From: Geobacteraceae bacterium
Lineage (GTDB): Bacteria; Desulfobacterota; Desulfuromonadia; Desulfuromonadales; Geopsychrobacteraceae
Length of the DNA stretch: 9,044 nucleotides
Direction: 5' to 3'
Assembly (NCBI GenBank): GCA_027064785.1
Contig: JAMOPE010000327.1
Location: forward strand, 1 to 9,044
The position numbers and the translations under genes are program-made. Below are positions 6,948-9,044 of this stretch, one piece after another. Every line of letters begins with the position of its first letter. Within the stretch, counting starts at the first letter, position 1. Below the pieces are notes generated by a model, which was not told where the DNA came from, searched no databases, and saw only the letters and a program-made list of their open reading frames with translations.

Positions 6948-7691
6948 TCAGTCTTTCACGATTAAATCTCTGGCATCATCGGTGTAGTCACTGCCGGGGA
7001 ATTCATCTGTGAGCTTCTTGAGGTATTGTTGTGCCTCTTCGGGACGACCGATCTCCGTATAGGCTTTGACCAGATAGTAATAGGCTTCATCACGGTAGTA
7101 ATAATCAGGGAACGATTTAACGATTCCTTGCAGTCGTGTGATGGCTGCCTGATAGCGCCTCTGCTTCAGGTAAAACCACCCGACATAAACTTCGTGCTCT
7201 GCTAACCGTGTTTTACAGCGTTGGATGAGATATCCTGCTTCCTGAGCGTTGGGATCATCGGGATAGCGGCGGACAAGTTCTTCAAAACTGTGGAGTGCAT
7301 TTTCGGTGCTGGTCTGATCCCTGTCCGGAGAAAGAATCTGTTGATAATAACACAGGCCCATCCGGTAGAGGATTGTCGCGGCACGGAAGTCATCGGGGTG
7401 CTGCTTAAGAAAATCTTGAAATGCAATTGCCGCTTCTTCATAACGTTTGGAAACATAATAAGCTTCGGCAATTTTTAACTCTGCGAGCATACTCAGTTCT
7501 GGAGAATAGAAGGTATCTCTGACCTTCTCCCATGATGCGATTGCATCATCGTAAAGATTGCTCTCAAACTGGGCTTCACCCTTTTGAAAATATTCCTCCG
7601 CAGACGTTTGCGGTTTGGCTTTTGAACCACTACATGCTGCAAGAAACAGGCAGACTAGAATTGGGAGCAGATATTTATAACTGGACTTCAT
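6948..7691 (-). CDS. bamD: Outer membrane protein assembly factor BamD (YfiO/ComL), TPR lipoprotein
   Basis: Lipoprotein subunit of the BAM complex, which folds beta-barrel proteins into the outer membrane. It is anchored by lipid to the periplasmic face of the outer membrane and bridges BamA to the other lipoproteins. The 247-residue product begins with a lipoprotein signal peptide ending in a lipobox LAAC, with Cys20 as the predicted lipidated residue. Tetratricopeptide helices follow: AEEYFQKGEAQFESNLYDDA near 31-50, AYYVSKRYEEAAIAFQDFL near 77-95, FYLKQRRYQAAITRLQ near 173-188, and AYTEIGRPEEAQQYLKKL near 210-227. The DRDQT motif (123-127) followed by LVRRYPDDP is characteristic of BamD, and the length fits the family. 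The ATG at 7689-7691 has an AGAGG ribosome-binding site nine bases upstream. A DRDQT-free generic TPR lipoprotein is the only realistic alternative, and the motif argues against it. Confidence 0.93.
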   Translation of the reverse strand: MKSSYKYLLPILVCLFLAACSGSKAKPQTSAEEYFQKGEAQFESNLYDDAIASWEKVRDTFYSPELSMLAELKIAEAYYVSKRYEEAAIAFQDFLKQHPDDFRAATILYRMGLCYYQQILSPDRDQTSTENALHSFEELVRRYPDDPNAQEAGYLIQRCKTRLAEHEVYVGWFYLKQRRYQAAITRLQGIVKSFPDYYYRDEAYYYLVKAYTEIGRPEEAQQYLKKLTDEFPGSDYTDDARDLIVKD

Positions 7692-7726
7692 GGAATTATT
7701 CCTCTTGTACTGAGAGTGATGGAGAG

Positions 7727-7755
7727 AAGCTACGGAATAACTCCGAGTTTGTCAA
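7727..7755 (-). promoter_or_regulatory. Putative promoter of bamD
   Basis: On the - strand a perfect TTGACA -35 box (7750-7755) is followed after 17 bases by TAGCTT (7727-7732), a weak -10 box. This would give a leader of about 30 bases before the bamD ATG. The -35 box lies in the left arm of the inverted repeat at 7749-7814. Confidence 0.45.
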
Positions 7756-7814
7756 TCACCTTGCGATTCGGACTGCTGAAAAGATGATTTATGATGTGTA
7801 TAGATGATTGACAA
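7749..7814. repeat. 10-bp inverted repeat overlapping the two divergent -35 boxes
   Basis: TTGTCAATCA at 7749-7758 is the exact reverse complement of TGATTGACAA at 7805-7814. Each arm contains a perfect TTGACA, pointing outward toward bamD on the left and crcB on the right. It may simply be two strong -35 regions, or a shared operator for a regulator acting on both promoters. Confidence 0.6.
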
Positions 7815-7836
7815 TTGTTAATATTTAATAAATACT
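7808..7836 (+). promoter_or_regulatory. Putative promoter of the crcB-DUF190-terB run
   Basis: A perfect TTGACA (7808-7813) is followed after 17 very AT-rich bases by AATACT (7831-7836), which matches four of the six -10 consensus bases. Transcription would start near 7843, leaving a leader of about 40 bases before crcB. That is too short to hold a complete fluoride riboswitch. Confidence 0.55.
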
Positions 7837-7883
7837 GAGTTGATTTTATCACTTTTATTATTAGTGCTGCCTGGATTTTTATT

Positions 7884-8258
7884 ATGCAATTACTCTACAT
7901 CGGTTTCTTTGGTGGTTTGGGATGCATCGCCCGCTATTTGAGCTCTGGGTGGGTTTATCAGCTGACAGGGCGTAGTTTGCCATATGGAACCCTGACGGTG
8001 AATGTTGTCGGATCTTTTCTTCTTGCCATGTTAATGACGTTTGGTCTGCGCAGCACTTTGTTGCCACCTGATTTAAGGGTTGGATTAACCGTCGGTTTTA
8101 TGGGCGGCTTTACGACATTCTCAACCTTTTCCTATGAAACCTTACGTTTACTTGAAGATGGCAGTTTCTGGCAGGCGGGCATCAATGTCTTGCTTAATGT
8201 CGCGGTGTGCCTTGTGTTTGCTTTTCTGGGGGTCTTTGTTGCCCGTCAGTTAACCTGA
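7884..8258 (+). CDS. crcB: Fluoride efflux channel CrcB/Fluc
   Basis: Small inner-membrane protein of 124 residues that works as a dual-topology dimer and lets fluoride leave the cytoplasm, protecting enzymes such as enolase and pyrophosphatase. Four hydrophobic segments are visible (about 3-24, 36-54, 63-88 and 96-120). Family signatures are GGLGCIARY (10-18), PYGTLTVNVVGSF (33-45) with the pore Asn40, and GFMGGFTTFSTFSYE (71-85). This last motif holds the two pore phenylalanines Phe79 and Phe82 and the Gly75/Thr78 region that lines the central sodium site. Residues expected for a working channel are present, and only one copy is seen. The ATG at 7884 has a weak TGGA-type ribosome-binding site eight bases upstream; the N-terminal alignment supports this start. 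The DUF190 gene follows after 30 bases, presumably in the same transcript. Confidence 0.96.
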   Translation: MQLLYIGFFGGLGCIARYLSSGWVYQLTGRSLPYGTLTVNVVGSFLLAMLMTFGLRSTLLPPDLRVGLTVGFMGGFTTFSTFSYETLRLLEDGSFWQAGINVLLNVAVCLVFAFLGVFVARQLT

Positions 8259-8288
8259 TTTTTGTGGAGTTGAAAGGACCGGTGGTGT

Positions 8289-8621
8289 ATGCAACGACTG
8301 GATGGTGAACAGAGTTTGATGCGGATTTTTATCGGTGAGTCTGATCGATATCAGAATGAGCCGTTATATAAAGTATTGATCGATTTTTTCCGTCAGGAAG
8401 GATTTGCTGGTGCTACTGTGTTAAAAGGTGTCGCCGGATTCGGGGCTAATTCGGTTCTGCACACTGACCGCCTTTTGTGCTTGTCGCAGGATCTCCCGAT
8501 GATTATTGAAGTTGTCGATAGTGAAGAGAAAATTGAAAGAGTTATCCCGCAGCTTGACGAAATGTTGCAGGGAGGGATGATTACTCTCGAGAAGGCTCGA
8601 GTGATTCGTTATAAAAACTGA
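8289..8621 (+). CDS. DUF190 family protein (PII-like fold), CrcB-associated
   Basis: Small soluble cytoplasmic protein of 110 residues. The family resembles PII/CutA-type trimeric proteins and is often encoded beside crcB; its molecular job is not established, so a role in sensing or modulating fluoride or other ion export is an inference from context. Visible signatures are RIFIGESDR (12-20), the GATVLKGVAGFG loop (41-52), LPMIIEVVDSEEKI (69-82) and MITLEKARVIRY (97-108). The first ATG (8289) is chosen because family members usually carry an L-x-G-E-Q segment before RIFIGE. An AAAGGA ribosome-binding site (8273-8278) lies ten bases before it. Met11 is a less likely alternative start. The gene lies 30 bases after crcB and 15 bases before the TerB-family gene. 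Confidence 0.93.
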   Translation: MQRLDGEQSLMRIFIGESDRYQNEPLYKVLIDFFRQEGFAGATVLKGVAGFGANSVLHTDRLLCLSQDLPMIIEVVDSEEKIERVIPQLDEMLQGGMITLEKARVIRYKN

Positions 8622-8636
8622 TTAGGTATTTAAGTG

Positions 8637-9044
8637 ATGTTTAAAAAGATATTAAAGGTATTTTCCACCCCGGAAGAGGACTCTGTCACTGACTCAGAGC
8701 GTATTCCTTTGGCGGCAGCGGTCCTTCTTCTCGAGATTGCTCATGCCGATGGGGAATTTCAGCAAAGTGAGCATGTTGTCCTGAGAAGGGTGTTGAAAGA
8801 AAATTTCGGTGTGTCGAACGATTCGTTGGAGCAGTTACTGATTCTCGCTGAGAGAACGCGCCAATCGAGCAGCGATCTCCATCAATTTACAAAAGAAATC
8901 AACAAGGGGTTTACTCAGGCGGAAAAAGAGAAGATCGCCGAAACTCTCTGGCAGTTGGTTTATGCTGATGGTCACCTTGACTGCTACGAAGATGCTCTGA
9001 TGCGTCAATTGGGGTACCTGATTGGTTTATCGCATCGACAGCTG
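8637..9044 (+). CDS. TerB-family (tellurite-resistance-like) protein, 3' end outside window
   Basis: An open frame from ATG 8637 runs to the right edge without a stop (136 codons seen). It encodes a helical protein with the paired acidic signature of the TerB/COG4103 group: EIAHADGEF with Glu45 downstream (33-45) and LVYADGHLDCYE (107-118). In known TerB proteins these Asp/Glu residues bind divalent metal. The ending LGYLIGLSHRQL also fits the family's last helix. No membrane segment or signal peptide is visible, so it is probably cytoplasmic. It starts 15 bases after the DUF190 stop, with an AGG about ten bases upstream as a weak ribosome-binding site, so it is probably the third gene of the crcB transcript. 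The domain does not by itself imply tellurite resistance; many such proteins are uncharacterised. At least a few C-terminal residues are missing from view. Confidence 0.85.
   Translation, partial: MFKKILKVFSTPEEDSVTDSERIPLAAAVLLLEIAHADGEFQQSEHVVLRRVLKENFGVSNDSLEQLLILAERTRQSSSDLHQFTKEINKGFTQAEKEKIAETLWQLVYADGHLDCYEDALMRQLGYLIGLSHRQL

Noticed and set aside
7532..7807. 91-codon + strand frame across the bamD start and the divergent spacer
   Set aside because: Most of it is antisense to the bamD signal peptide and first TPR, and the rest lies over promoter sequences. No family features are seen.
7692..7883. Fluoride riboswitch upstream of crcB (a GTGATGG segment near 7716 drew attention)
   Set aside because: The segment lies upstream of the predicted crcB promoter and inside the bamD leader region. 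The first aptamer hairpin and the pseudoknot partner could not be found, so no supported call can be made without a covariance-model search.

Overview
The window looks like chromosomal DNA of an anaerobic, acetate-using member of the Desulfuromonadales or a close relative. This rests on the combination of an acetyl-CoA hydrolase/succinyl-CoA:acetate CoA-transferase type enzyme, a diderm-specific BamD lipoprotein, a MshQ/DUF6701-type surface protein of the MSHA pilus kind, and a crcB-DUF190 pair. It is an inference from gene content, not a taxonomic placement. There are no rRNA or tRNA genes, no CRISPR array, and no transposase or other mobile-element gene.

Region 1 (left edge to 4880, + strand) is one very large gene. 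It encodes a secreted protein of more than 1620 residues: a signal peptide cut by the window edge, four consecutive LamG (concanavalin-A-like) modules, a short cysteine-containing linker, and a C-terminal DUF6701 region of the MshQ type. LamG modules 1 and 3 are close copies (about 70% identical residues by hand count) at a constant offset of 1401 nt. Every module opens with a Cys-Ala signature. The gene ends at a strong hairpin at 4917-4942 that can terminate transcription from both sides.

Region 2 (4970 to about 6770, - strand) holds the CoA-transferase, convergent with the surface-protein gene. A good sigma-70-like promoter lies about 180 nt before its start, so its mRNA should have a leader of roughly 175 nt. 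That leader contains several inverted repeats, including a possible three-way junction and two mutually exclusive hairpins near the ribosome-binding site.

Region 3 (6948-7691, - strand) is bamD, the lipoprotein subunit of the outer-membrane beta-barrel assembly machine. It is divergent from region 4 across a 192-nt spacer with two outward-facing promoters whose -35 boxes sit in a 10-bp inverted repeat.

Region 4 (7884 to the right edge, + strand) is a tight three-gene run: crcB (fluoride channel), a DUF190 PII-like protein, and a TerB-family protein cut by the right edge. No fluoride riboswitch was recognised before crcB.

Most of the window is recognisable housekeeping or surface-structure biology, and I do not see a wholly new system. 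The points most worth following are the modular architecture of the surface protein, the structured leader of the CoA-transferase, and the crcB-DUF190-TerB grouping.
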